A stretch of DNA of 5,990 nucleotides from Candidatus Bathyarchaeota archaeon (GCA_020346825.1 CP070791.1:1070179-1076168), one strand, 5' to 3'. Numbered from the stretch's first letter, positions 1 to 5,534 are shown. A program made the numbers and translations. The notes: a model not told the origin generated them from the sequence alone.

Positions 1-56
1 ATGTAGTAACCTATTAACAAAAGGAAACACTAGTGGTAAGTTGAGTTGTGTGATAT

Positions 57-743
57 TTGCGCATCGCCGCTTTAGTCACTGGGGGAAAGGATTCTGTTTT
101 GGCTCTCTACCGAGCTTTGGAACTAGGCTATGAAATAGATGTTCTTGTCACCATGATTCCCCAGCGAAGAGACAGCTGGATGTTCCATTTCCCCAATATT
201 CATTTAACAAATCTCTTTGCTAAAGCAGTTGAAATCCCTTTGGTGAAAGCTGGAACCGTTGGAATTAAGGAAACAGAACTTCAAGATCTCAAAAATCTGC
301 TTGCAACCCTCGACGTGGAGGGAGTTGTCTACGGAGCAATATCATCACGGTATCAGAAGGAACGAATTGACAAAATATGCCGAGAATTGAATCTCAAATC
401 CATTGCACCATTATGGCATGAAGATTCTATACGACTGTTGAAAGAAATCATTGACCTGAATTTTGAGGTTATCATCGTGGGCGTGTTCGCGTACGGTTTC
501 GACCAGAGTTGGCTGGGAAGGAAAATCAACTCATCAACTCTGAAGAGTCTTGTTGAACTAAACAGAAAATATCAAATATCACTAGTTGGTGAGGGTGGCG
601 AATATGAAACTCTGGTTCTGGATGCACTATTTTTCAAGAAGAAGATCCAAGTGCTTCAAGCCAAGAGAGTTTGGGAAAATCATAGTGGATACCTTCTAGT
701 GGAAAAAGCCAAACTCGTGGAAAAGGCCGAAAAGACTTATTAA
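57..743 (+). CDS. dph6: Diphthine--ammonia ligase (Dph6 / ATP-PPase family)
   Basis: The product (228 aa) matches the Dph6/MJ0570 family of N-type ATP pyrophosphatases. These use ATP and ammonia to amidate diphthine to diphthamide on the conserved histidine of elongation factor 2, in the cytoplasm. Visible signatures are the N-terminal PP-loop TGGKDS (residues 8-13), MFHFPN (42-47), GAISSRYQKERI (93-104), WLGR (152-155) and the family hallmark GEGGEYETLVLD (178-189). The length is normal for single-domain archaeal members. The start is a TTG: an in-frame stop (TGA at 51-53) lies just upstream, and the family begins directly with the strand leading into the PP-loop, so no other start fits. A weak GTGTGAT at 48-54 could pair with 16S rRNA. 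rpl15e follows 93 bases downstream on the same strand. The family call is firm; the exact reaction is inferred from the family. Confidence 0.9.
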   Translation: MRIAALVTGGKDSVLALYRALELGYEIDVLVTMIPQRRDSWMFHFPNIHLTNLFAKAVEIPLVKAGTVGIKETELQDLKNLLATLDVEGVVYGAISSRYQKERIDKICRELNLKSIAPLWHEDSIRLLKEIIDLNFEVIIVGVFAYGFDQSWLGRKINSSTLKSLVELNRKYQISLVGEGGEYETLVLDALFFKKKIQVLQAKRVWENHSGYLLVEKAKLVEKAEKTY

Positions 744-824
744 TCGTTTCGTGGCTCATAGCTACAAGCTGTTTGGAGAAGTAGATCCCATAGAGCTGTA
801 ACCCCAAGGTTGAATCGCCACAAC

Positions 825-830
825 GGAGGA
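825..830 (+). promoter_or_regulatory. Shine-Dalgarno site deciding the rpl15e start
   Basis: GGAGGA lies 6 bases before the ATG at 837. It selects that ATG over an in-frame TTG at 810, which would precede the SD, and over an out-of-frame ATG at 832. Confidence 0.75.
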
Positions 831-836
831 AATGGA

Positions 837-1427
837 ATGGCTTACAAATACATCGCAAAGGCTTGGAAAAAACCAGAGGAATCTTTCGTTAAAGAGTTGA
901 TGTGGCAAAGAGCAATAGAATGGCGCAAACAACCAACAATCGTCAGAATTGAAAGACCTACTCGCCTCGATCGGGCAAGGAACTTGGGGTATAAGGCGAA
1001 ACAAGGATTCATTGTGGTCCGGGTTCGCGTAAGACGTTCAGGTATGAGAAAGACAAGACCTAAAGCTGGTCGTAGACAAAAACGGATGGGTGTCACCAAA
1101 TACAAACTCGCGAAAAGCACAAGACTAATAGCTGAAGAGCGGGGGGCAAAGAAATTTCCAAACCTAGAGGTGTTAAACTCCTACTTGGTTTGGCAAGATG
1201 GCCGCTTTAAATGGTTTGAGGTTATTATGATAGATCCAAGCCATCCAGCCATTAAATCGGATGTGAATGTCAATTGGATCTGTGAGGACGTTCATCATGG
1301 TCGAGTGTTCCGTGGTTTGACCAGCGCAGGTAAAGAGATTCGTGGTCTTCGTCACAAAGGGCATGGTGCAGAGAAAGTTCGACCAAGTCGAAAGGCAGTT
1401 CGCGAAAGAAGAGAGAAAAAAACTTAG
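837..1427 (+). CDS. rpl15e: Large-subunit ribosomal protein L15e
   Basis: This is a 196-aa very basic protein of the archaeal/eukaryotic L15e family, a 23S rRNA-binding component of the 50S subunit that bacteria lack. The N-terminus (MAYKYIAKAWKKPEES) and the block ERPTRLDRARNLGYKAKQG (residues 39-57) are diagnostic. They are followed by a VRVRVRR stretch, a KRMGVTK stretch, PNLEVLNSYLVWQDGRFKWFEVI, and the region containing DPSHPAIKSD and the tail with GLTSAGKEIRGLRHKGHG. Length is typical for archaea. The open frame extends upstream to a TTG at 810, but the SD at 825-830 and family alignment favour the ATG at 837. No convincing TATA box is visible in the 93 bases after dph6, so the two may be cotranscribed. 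It converges on pdaD with 19 bases between the stops. In many archaea this gene neighbours the DUF54, Rpp30 and Pop5 genes, which here lie beyond the inverted pdaD. Confidence 0.97.
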   Translation: MAYKYIAKAWKKPEESFVKELMWQRAIEWRKQPTIVRIERPTRLDRARNLGYKAKQGFIVVRVRVRRSGMRKTRPKAGRRQKRMGVTKYKLAKSTRLIAEERGAKKFPNLEVLNSYLVWQDGRFKWFEVIMIDPSHPAIKSDVNVNWICEDVHHGRVFRGLTSAGKEIRGLRHKGHGAEKVRPSRKAVRERREKKT

Positions 1428-1446
1428 TATTTCGGCGTCTCAGAAG

Positions 1447-1908
1447 TCAAATAGTGAAAACGAGTGAAGCCATAACGCAACCATAATTGTTTATTGGCAC
1501 CTTCAAGACTTCTTTTCGATAGTTTATCTTGCCGATTTCTATCTCCCTTATCTTCGCCATCTCCTTGATTTTCCATTCCAGAGTCTCTCTTAACACTTTA
1601 GAATTCATATACCCCTGGGCTTCAGCAACGAGTCCATACTTCTTATTCTTCTCCCAGGCCCACGCAATCCCTGCGCCAATCATTGTTCCTTCTTCTCCAT
1701 CCATCCTAGCGATTACTGCGTAGGTTATCGCACCTGCGGATGTTTTTCGTGTGTGCCTTTGTTTGCATTCTGGCGGGAGTATAGAGCTAACAGGAACAAG
1801 GTTGCACTGAGCGATTCCAGCCTTTCTGAGAGCTAGGTCAAAAGCGTTGAGTTCGGAAACCGGACTTATCGCTTTTCCGCTTGTTACGAAGAATTCTTTT
1901 GGAATCAT
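1447..1908 (-). CDS. pdaD: Pyruvoyl-dependent arginine decarboxylase
   Basis: This 153-aa protein matches PvlArgDC, which converts arginine to agmatine for polyamine synthesis and, in archaea, for the agmatidine modification of tRNA-Ile. The proenzyme cleaves itself at a Ser-Ser bond to give a beta chain and an alpha chain carrying an N-terminal pyruvoyl group. The site is visible as VSSILPP: cleavage between S41 and S42 is expected, making S42 the pyruvoyl precursor. N36 in CNLVPVSS corresponds to the conserved Asn before the cleavage site, and E96 in the AEAQG segment aligns with the catalytic Glu109 of the M. jannaschii enzyme (alignment from memory). LNAFDLALRKAGI (20-32) is also typical. 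The N-terminus is about 11 residues shorter than in M. jannaschii, so the start is less certain. No strong SD precedes the ATG. The gene is opposite in direction to its ribosomal and RNase P neighbours and lies between them. Confidence 0.93.
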   Translation of the reverse strand: MIPKEFFVTSGKAISPVSELNAFDLALRKAGIAQCNLVPVSSILPPECKQRHTRKTSAGAITYAVIARMDGEEGTMIGAGIAWAWEKNKKYGLVAEAQGYMNSKVLRETLEWKIKEMAKIREIEIGKINYRKEVLKVPINNYGCVMASLVFTI

Positions 1909-1961
1909 CTCTGGGTTTCATGCCTCTTCTACATGTGTGCTGCAATAGCATTGGTTGGAGG

Positions 1962-1973
1962 ATTATTAATTTT
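1962..1973 (-). promoter_or_regulatory. Possible TATA box for pdaD
   Basis: On the minus strand this reads AAAATTAATAAT, an AT-rich TATA-like element. A start about 26 bases downstream would fall near 1940, giving a leader of about 30 bases before the ATG at 1908. No SD is evident. It is the best AT-rich box in the region, but it is weak. Confidence 0.35.
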
Positions 1974-2071
1974 GCGGCAATTTCAACCATTTGAACCGGA
2001 AGAGAAGTTGCAGGTAGTTATCAGGAGATTCTTGTTGCGCCAACGATGCATCTTTGGCTACTTTGAAGACA

Positions 2072-2079
2072 TTTATATC
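2072..2079 (+). promoter_or_regulatory. Probable TATA box for the DUF54-Rpp30-Pop5 unit
   Basis: TTTATATC is the clearest TATA-like element in the 1909-2362 stretch. The expected transcript start is near 2102, about 10 bases before an ATG at 2112. The interval 1909-2071 between the divergent pdaD and this box shows no convincing gene: an open frame at 1933-2145 spans the promoter and has no family resemblance. Confidence 0.5.
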
Positions 2080-2111
2080 AATAAACGTAATAGAACTTCA
2101 TTTGAGCATTC

Positions 2112-2381
2112 ATGCAGCACAAACGAGAGTTCAAAGGAGGAGTAAAATCTGTAAGGAACGAGTTTTCAATAGAGTTGAAACAAGAGGATCTTGAACAGGT
2201 CTTAGGCAGTCTTCGAATTTGGGTTCACCCGGCCACTCGAGAAGAAGAACGAAAACTGAACGGAACGTTGCAGCGTATTGGCAGTATCCGCAAAGTAAGG
2301 ACTTGGATTGGAAGCCCAAATATCCTAGCAAGAAAAACATTCTGGAATGGTTGTGGCGTGTTTTGTCTCATATCTCAATAG
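2112..2381 (+). CDS. Uncertain 89-aa ORF upstream of the DUF54 gene
   Basis: I do not recognise this product. The ORF starts with an ATG 10 bases downstream of the transcript start predicted from the TATA box at 2072-2079, which is the best argument for it. The first 55 residues are charged and plausibly helical (ELKQEDLEQVLGSLRIWVHP); the tail is odd (WNGCGVFCLISQ). A strong SD-like AAAGGAGGAG lies inside it at 2133-2142, with no ATG, GTG or TTG at a usable distance. From 2195 to its end the next frame is also open and continues into the DUF54 protein, so only one frame is likely to be used there. Alternatives are a translated leader or short gene coupled to DUF54, a decayed gene, or untranslated leader. 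Confidence 0.3.
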   Translation: MQHKREFKGGVKSVRNEFSIELKQEDLEQVLGSLRIWVHPATREEERKLNGTLQRIGSIRKVRTWIGSPNILARKTFWNGCGVFCLISQ

Positions 2382-2806
2382 CCTACATTGAAATTAGATT
2401 CTCCGCCAATGCAACTGAGAACATTGAAAAAGTTGTTGCGGCAGTGCAGCAAGTCCTTCCAAGTAACTACGCAGAGGACATAACATTCAAAGAAAGTAAT
2501 CTGCAGGGACATTACGGTAACCCTATCACCCTTTTTGAGGCCAAAATCAGAGATAAGGAAGCAATAAGTGCTCTGGTTGAGAATCTCTCCTTCTCCCTTG
2601 GTGAATCAGACAAGAGGACGCTAAGTAAACAAATTCATCTCCATGTGGAAAGGGGAAGTCTTTACATTAGATTAGATAAACAAGCCGCCTTCCAAGGAAA
2701 GCTTAAGCTTCGCACATCTGATCCCATTCGCATACGCTTACGATTCAAGAAAGCTAAGGTTAAAGAAATCATCAAGGCTTGCCAGAAACTTGGGTTGCTG
2801 AAATGA
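2363..2806 (+). CDS. DUF54/COG1325 RNA-binding protein of the archaeal exosome cluster
   Basis: The product (147 aa from the TTG at 2363) matches the COG1325 'exosome subunit'/DUF54 family, small archaeal proteins with an L5-like RNA-binding fold found beside RNase P and exosome genes. Their precise role is not established. Visible features are the opening strand IAYIEIRFSANATE (residues 6-19), QGHYGNPI (48-55), a central region expected to be helical, the family hallmark LYIRLDKQAAFQG (100-112) and a final RIRLRF strand plus helix. The start is uncertain: the frame is open from 2195, with TTG codons at 2219, 2351 and 2363 and no ATG or GTG before the domain. I chose 2363 because family members begin just before the first strand and because the length then matches the usual 140-150 aa. 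No good SD precedes it. Its TGA overlaps the Rpp30 ATG by 4 bases, indicating coupled translation. Confidence 0.82.
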   Translation: MSHISIAYIEIRFSANATENIEKVVAAVQQVLPSNYAEDITFKESNLQGHYGNPITLFEAKIRDKEAISALVENLSFSLGESDKRTLSKQIHLHVERGSLYIRLDKQAAFQGKLKLRTSDPIRIRLRFKKAKVKEIIKACQKLGLLK

Positions 2807-3564
2807 GAAGGTTTGTTGATCTACATCTCCGTGCACAAATCAAAGACCTGAATCAAGTAGAGAGAATGGTTAAAAAATCCTCTGAACTGGGATACCATCT
2901 GGTCGGCCTAGTTCTTCCGCATTATGTCGTGCGAGACCAAATCAACCAGTTGAGAAGAATTTGCGATAATGCCAAGATAGACCTCATCACGAGAGTAAAT
3001 ATCTCTCCAAAAACACCCCGAGAACTTCTTCGTGATTTACGTCGTTACAGGCGAAAATTCGAGATCGTCTCAGTAGCATGCACTTCTAAGAGTGTCGCTA
3101 GACAAGCAGCCAAAGATCGAAGGGTTGATCTCCTTCACTTTTCCGCCACCGATCTACGTAGGAGATTCTTTGATCATGCAGAAGCGGAACTGGCTTCAAA
3201 ATCCTTGTCTTCATTTGAGATAGAAATAACTCCTCTCTTGCTGTTAACCGGTTTTTCAAGAATTCGACTTCTTTCTCGTCTGAGAAAGGAAGCGGCAATA
3301 GCGGAAAGGTTTAAAGTGCCAATCATCATTTCCAGCGGAGCAACAAGCGAGGATTTCGTGAGAGGACCCTATGAACACGCTGCCCTCGCAACTCTCTTCG
3401 ACATGTCCATACCGTCTGCTTTGAACGCCCTCTCAAAGAACCCTCTTGCCGTAGTTGAACGGAACAGAGAAAAGCTAGGCCCAGGCTATGTTGCTCCAGG
3501 AATAAAAGTCGTAGAAAGGAAAAGCCATGTCGAAACGGGTAAGAAAGCGTTACTTGGCACTTAG
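2803..3564 (+). CDS. rnp3: Ribonuclease P protein component 3 (Rpp30)
   Basis: This 253-aa protein is the archaeal homologue of Rpp30, a TIM-barrel-like protein subunit of RNase P, which removes tRNA 5' leaders. It pairs with Pop5 to activate the catalytic domain of the RNase P RNA. Family features are the N-terminal FVDLHLR (4-10), the GYHLVGLVLP strand (30-39), RRVDLLHFS (107-115), FEIEITPLL (138-146) and, near the end of the barrel, VPIIISSGATSEDFVRGPYE (172-191). The ATG at 2803 is preferred over an in-frame TTG at 2779 because the protein then begins right at the family N-terminus and overlaps the DUF54 stop in an ATGA arrangement. Its 3' end overlaps the Pop5 gene by 38 bases. Length is slightly above the usual 210-250 aa through a basic tail, the part encoded in the overlap. 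Confidence 0.95.
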   Translation: MRRFVDLHLRAQIKDLNQVERMVKKSSELGYHLVGLVLPHYVVRDQINQLRRICDNAKIDLITRVNISPKTPRELLRDLRRYRRKFEIVSVACTSKSVARQAAKDRRVDLLHFSATDLRRRFFDHAEAELASKSLSSFEIEITPLLLLTGFSRIRLLSRLRKEAAIAERFKVPIIISSGATSEDFVRGPYEHAALATLFDMSIPSALNALSKNPLAVVERNREKLGPGYVAPGIKVVERKSHVETGKKALLGT

Positions 3565-3847
3565 ATTCTCAACCGAACAGCCTCTCAACCAGAGGAAAGT
3601 CATGAACGCTGTTTGGGACGCTGTCCTTAGACTCTTCGGGGAATACGGCGCTAGCCAAGCCAATCTAACCCTCATAGAGTACAATCCACAAAGAAACTAT
3701 GTCGTCATTGGCTGTTCTCACAAAGCCCTTGAAAAAGTCAGAGCTTCAATCGCTTCAATAACGAGGATTGATGAAATACCCGCACGTTTTCATGTTGTAG
3801 GAGTTTCCGGAACTTTAAGAGCCCTTCATAGCAAAATCTCGACTTGA
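3527..3847 (+). CDS. rnp2: Ribonuclease P protein component 2 (Pop5)
   Basis: This 106-aa protein is the archaeal Pop5 homologue, an RRM-like RNase P subunit that forms a heterotetramer with Rpp30 and contacts the catalytic domain of the RNA. It begins with the basic KRVRKRYLALRF (3-14), has a helical NAVWDAVLRLFGEYGASQA segment (27-45), the strand RNYVVIGCSHKALEKVR (56-72), and the diagnostic C-terminal GVSGTLRAL (92-100). Length is slightly short, as for many archaeal members. The ATG at 3527 lies 38 bases before the Rpp30 stop, with an AAAGG purine run about 8 bases upstream. The overlap should couple production of two subunits that bind each other. The proteasome alpha subunit gene that often follows in archaea is absent; a pyrimidine-rich stretch and a new small gene come next. 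Confidence 0.94.
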   Translation: MSKRVRKRYLALRFSTEQPLNQRKVMNAVWDAVLRLFGEYGASQANLTLIEYNPQRNYVVIGCSHKALEKVRASIASITRIDEIPARFHVVGVSGTLRALHSKIST

Positions 3848-3861
3848 ACAAGAATTCGCCG

Positions 3862-3890
3862 TATTTCATGCTTCTGTTGTTTTCGCTCTT
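3862..3890 (+). terminator. Possible T-rich archaeal terminator after Pop5
   Basis: A pyrimidine-rich stretch with several short T runs (TTT, TTGTTTT, CTCTT) begins 15 bases after the Pop5 stop. Archaeal termination often needs only T-rich non-template DNA. There is no long T tract, so the call is weak. Confidence 0.3.
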
Positions 3891-3967
3891 GAAATATTTC
3901 AGTCTACGAAACAAGTCTATTTAGTGCTAGACGTTTCATTTCTATCAATTGTAATTGAGGTTGGATA

Positions 3968-4084
3968 ATGAACTCTGAGATTATTGAACTCAACAAAATG
4001 TTGTGCCGAGATTGTAACGAGACAAAATACGAAAAGTGTAAAGAATGTCGCGTGTATCTACTAGTCAACTCACTGATTCCATAG
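3968..4084 (+). CDS. Small Cys4 zinc-knuckle-like protein, 38 aa
   Basis: This is a short ORF with good start signals: ATG preceded by GAGGT at 3957-3961 with 6-base spacing. The 38-residue product has four cysteines in two pairs, CRDC (13-16) and CKEC (24-27), separated by seven residues (NETKYEK). This C-x2-C-x7-C-x2-C layout is compact enough to bind one zinc ion. A hydrophobic tail, VYLLVNSLIP, follows. No signal peptide or membrane segment is evident. I cannot assign a named family or function; nucleic-acid or protein binding is only a guess from the zinc-knuckle pattern. A TATA-like TATTTAG at 3919-3925 would start transcription near 3948, so it is probably transcribed separately from Pop5. 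It converges on the radical SAM gene, 57 bases between stops. It is too short for default gene callers and could be missed or be a chance ORF, although cysteine spacing and SD argue for a gene. Confidence 0.6.
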   Translation: MNSEIIELNKMLCRDCNETKYEKCKECRVYLLVNSLIP

Positions 4085-4129
4085 TCATGAGACAGAGTCC
4101 ATCAAGTTCTCACCGCAAATCGAGTTCAG

Positions 4130-4134
4130 TTTTT
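4130..4134 (+). terminator. Possible T5 terminator after the small Cys4 gene
   Basis: A run of five T, 45 bases after the small ORF stop and just before the convergent radical SAM stop, is the only T tract in the 57-base gap. No stem precedes it. Confidence 0.3.
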
Positions 4135-4141
4135 GGTCATT

Positions 4142-5311
4142 TCATGAATTATCTAGGTTCTTTCCGCAAATACTCAAATTAAAAGTCTTCCGTATGTTTT
4201 GCGCGCGTGGACGACTTTCAGTTTTAGGAACAGGTAAGCGCGTTTCACACAAGAGTTTTGGAATATATGCGCATGCGGGATCAGAGGCGAAGAGGTCTCC
4301 GGTATAAATTTCCGCTCTGGTTCGGCATCCACCACATATTTCACGGTATTCGCATACGCCACATTTGCCCTTTAAGTTCCTTCGGTCTCTGAGTTTGTGA
4401 TGTAATTCCAAGTTTTGCATTTCAGTCCAGATTTCCTTCATCGATTTGTGCTTGATGTTTCCCATCCTGTAACCTTCATTGAACCCGCATGGTCGGACAT
4501 CTCCGTTTTCAAGTAGGCCCATGTATCTGCCGCCTATGAAGCATTGACCAAGGAAAACGTTGTTGAACCAATAATCGAAATCTGGCATGCCTCGCTCTTT
4601 TGCGATGCGAGCAAAGAAGGGACAATACACGTTTATGCTGAGTTTCCCTTTGTATTCCTGAATGAGGTCATAGATTCTATTCCAAACCCACTCATATTGC
4701 CGTGGTGAAGGAGCCAATTCCAAATGCTCCTGCGCTCTACCCACCGGAACATAATTGTGATAGACTACTCGAGTAGCGTTGTACTCTGCTCCCAGTTGGG
4801 CAATACTATCTACATCCTTGTAATTGAATTTATTTAGGGTTGCTACGATGCAATCAAAGATTCCTGCCTCGGACAGTTTCTCCATGGCTTTAAGAGCGGT
4901 TGCATAGGAACCTTTTCCGCGCACAAAATCGTTTGTTTCTTCCGTTCCATCAAGACTTATGGCGGTCATGACCTCATTTTTGATCAGACAGTCGAGGACA
5001 TTTCCTTTAACATAATAGCCATTCGTTATAAGACTCACGTTCATACCAAGGCTCTTCGCATGAGCAATTATCTCAAAAATATCCTTCCGTAAAAGAGGTT
5101 CCCCACCACTTAATCCAAACCACTTAGCCCCCATCTCATAAAGCTCATCAACTATACGCATGCCACCTTCAGTGTCAATCTCATTCACGGCATAAGGATT
5201 CGAGGCAAAGCTACAATACAAGCAGTCATAGTTACAGGCTCTCGTACATCTCCAAGTCATCATGTGCAAAAGAGGTCTCTTCATCATCATCGTTTGCCGA
5301 CTCGTTTTCAT
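4142..5311 (-). CDS. Radical SAM/SPASM enzyme, NirJ/AhbD/PqqE-like
   Basis: This is a complete 389-aa radical S-adenosylmethionine enzyme with a C-terminal SPASM domain. The radical SAM cluster motif is C26-x3-C30-x2-C33 (CNYDCLYC), followed by SGGEP (68-72, SAM binding), ITNGYY (95-100) and AISLDGTEE (117-125). The SPASM region supplies seven cysteines: C257, C275 (VRPCGFN), C317, C320, C326, C329 (CGVCEYREICGGCRTRA) and C347 (ASDPAC), sufficient for two auxiliary [4Fe-4S] clusters. The CGGCRTRAEIYTGDLFASDP block closely resembles the heme-branch enzymes (AhbC, AhbD, NirJ), but the same fold modifies peptides (PqqE, MftC-like). The substrate cannot be named: no heme or cofactor genes are nearby. 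A tail of about 40 residues after C347 carries two extra cysteines (C355, C382). The ATG at 5311 has GGAG with 4-base spacing; M8-M10 are less likely starts. The upstream leader is unusual. Confidence 0.9.
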   Translation of the reverse strand: MKTSRQTMMMKRPLLHMMTWRCTRACNYDCLYCSFASNPYAVNEIDTEGGMRIVDELYEMGAKWFGLSGGEPLLRKDIFEIIAHAKSLGMNVSLITNGYYVKGNVLDCLIKNEVMTAISLDGTEETNDFVRGKGSYATALKAMEKLSEAGIFDCIVATLNKFNYKDVDSIAQLGAEYNATRVVYHNYVPVGRAQEHLELAPSPRQYEWVWNRIYDLIQEYKGKLSINVYCPFFARIAKERGMPDFDYWFNNVFLGQCFIGGRYMGLLENGDVRPCGFNEGYRMGNIKHKSMKEIWTEMQNLELHHKLRDRRNLKGKCGVCEYREICGGCRTRAEIYTGDLFASDPACAYIPKLLCETRLPVPKTESRPRAQNIRKTFNLSICGKNLDNS

Positions 5312-5312
5312 A

Positions 5313-5396
5313 TCACTCCGCAGTTATAGTGGAAGGAGATCTTGAGTGTTGGAGCCGTGGTGTGTGAGCCGATTGGTATCCAAACACTGCTTTCAT
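5313..5396 (-). CDS. Candidate 27-aa leader ORF 2 upstream of the radical SAM gene
   Basis: An ATG-started ORF whose start overlaps the stop of the preceding small ORF (ATGA) and whose TGA is followed by one base and then the radical SAM ATG (TGATATG). It begins MKAVFGYQSAHTP and ends STITAE, with no cysteine and no recognisable domain. No SD precedes it, so translation would depend on coupling to the first small ORF. The GGAG serving the radical SAM gene lies at its 3' end. The geometry is suggestive, but the ORF could be chance within an untranslated leader. Confidence 0.22.
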   Translation of the reverse strand: MKAVFGYQSAHTPRLQHSRSPSTITAE

Positions 5397-5491
5397 GCGC
5401 TAGCACAGGAAAAAAATGCCCCGGGCTCCGCGCGATCGAAAGGGAATCGTAACGATGTTGATCCTGTTTTCTTCATCTCAGAGGCTCCAAC
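5348..5491 (-). ncRNA. Possible structured 5' leader of the radical SAM mRNA
   Basis: The arms GTTGGAGCC at 5348-5356 and GGCTCCAAC at 5483-5491 are perfect reverse complements (9 bp) closing a 144-base unit. Inside are ACAGGA/TCCTGT (5405-5410 with 5462-5467), ATCG-TAA-CGAT (5446-5456) and TTGG-TAT-CCAA (5373-5383). A second GGCTCC at 5424-5429 could compete for the 5351-5356 arm. On the minus strand the outer arm begins at the transcript start predicted from the TATA box at 5514-5521. It matches no tRNA, 5S rRNA or named riboswitch that I recognise. The region could be a free small RNA or a cis-acting leader. Confidence 0.3.
5393..5476 (-). CDS. Candidate 27-aa leader ORF 1 upstream of the radical SAM gene
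   Basis: An ATG-started ORF with GGAG at 5485-5488 (minus strand), 8 bases before the ATG and just downstream of the transcript start predicted at about 5491. It begins MKKTGSTSLRFPFDRAEPG and ends FFSCASA, with one cysteine near the C-terminus. It resembles no family I know. A short peptide encoded directly upstream of a SPASM enzyme recalls modified-peptide precursors, but a regulatory leader peptide or a chance ORF is equally possible. Its GGAG lies within one arm of a 9-bp inverted repeat. Confidence 0.25.
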   Translation of the reverse strand: MKKTGSTSLRFPFDRAEPGAFFSCASA

Positions 5492-5513
5492 GATTCATTT
5501 CATGACGAATACG

Positions 5514-5521
5514 TTATAAAA
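5514..5521 (-). promoter_or_regulatory. TATA-like box for the radical SAM transcript
   Basis: The minus strand reads TTTTATAA. Its centre is about 26 bases from 5491, the start of the inverted-repeat arm, which is the canonical archaeal TATA-to-start distance. An A-rich stretch (ACAAAAATTC) lies immediately upstream on this strand, where a BRE would be. The box is nearly symmetrical and could also act on the plus strand. Confidence 0.45.
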
Positions 5522-5534
5522 GAATTTTTGTAAA

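Noticed and set aside
842..1120. Antisense ORF opposite rpl15e
   Set aside because: The plus strand encodes an unmistakable L15e; the antisense frame has no recognisable features.
1933..2145. 70-codon plus-strand ORF beginning MCAAIALVGG
   Set aside because: It spans the TATA box and predicted transcript start of the following unit, has no SD and resembles no protein family.
2131..2340. Antisense 69-codon ORF opposite the upstream part of the DUF54 frame
   Set aside because: Composition looks like a mirror of the plus-strand coding pattern; no start signals.
2112..2806. Programmed -1 frameshift joining the 2112 ORF to DUF54
   Set aside because: The only A-rich slippery-like run (AAAAAC near 2332-2337) is not in the phase needed in the upstream frame, and the DUF54 family has no such N-terminal domain.
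4174..4362. Minus-strand 62-codon ORF within the radical SAM gene
   Set aside because: It is an out-of-frame shadow of the clearly conserved SPASM coding region.
5348..5491. tRNA or 5S rRNA gene suggested by the CTCCAAC/GTTGGAG terminal stem
   Set aside because: No T-arm GGTTCRA-like sequence, D-arm or anticodon arrangement precedes the 3' stem, and the 5S internal motifs are absent on either strand.
5416..5505. Plus-strand 29-codon ORF beginning MPRAPRDRKG
   Set aside because: It has only an A-rich stretch instead of an SD, no promoter at the right distance, no family likeness, and it lies antisense to the better-placed minus-strand candidates.
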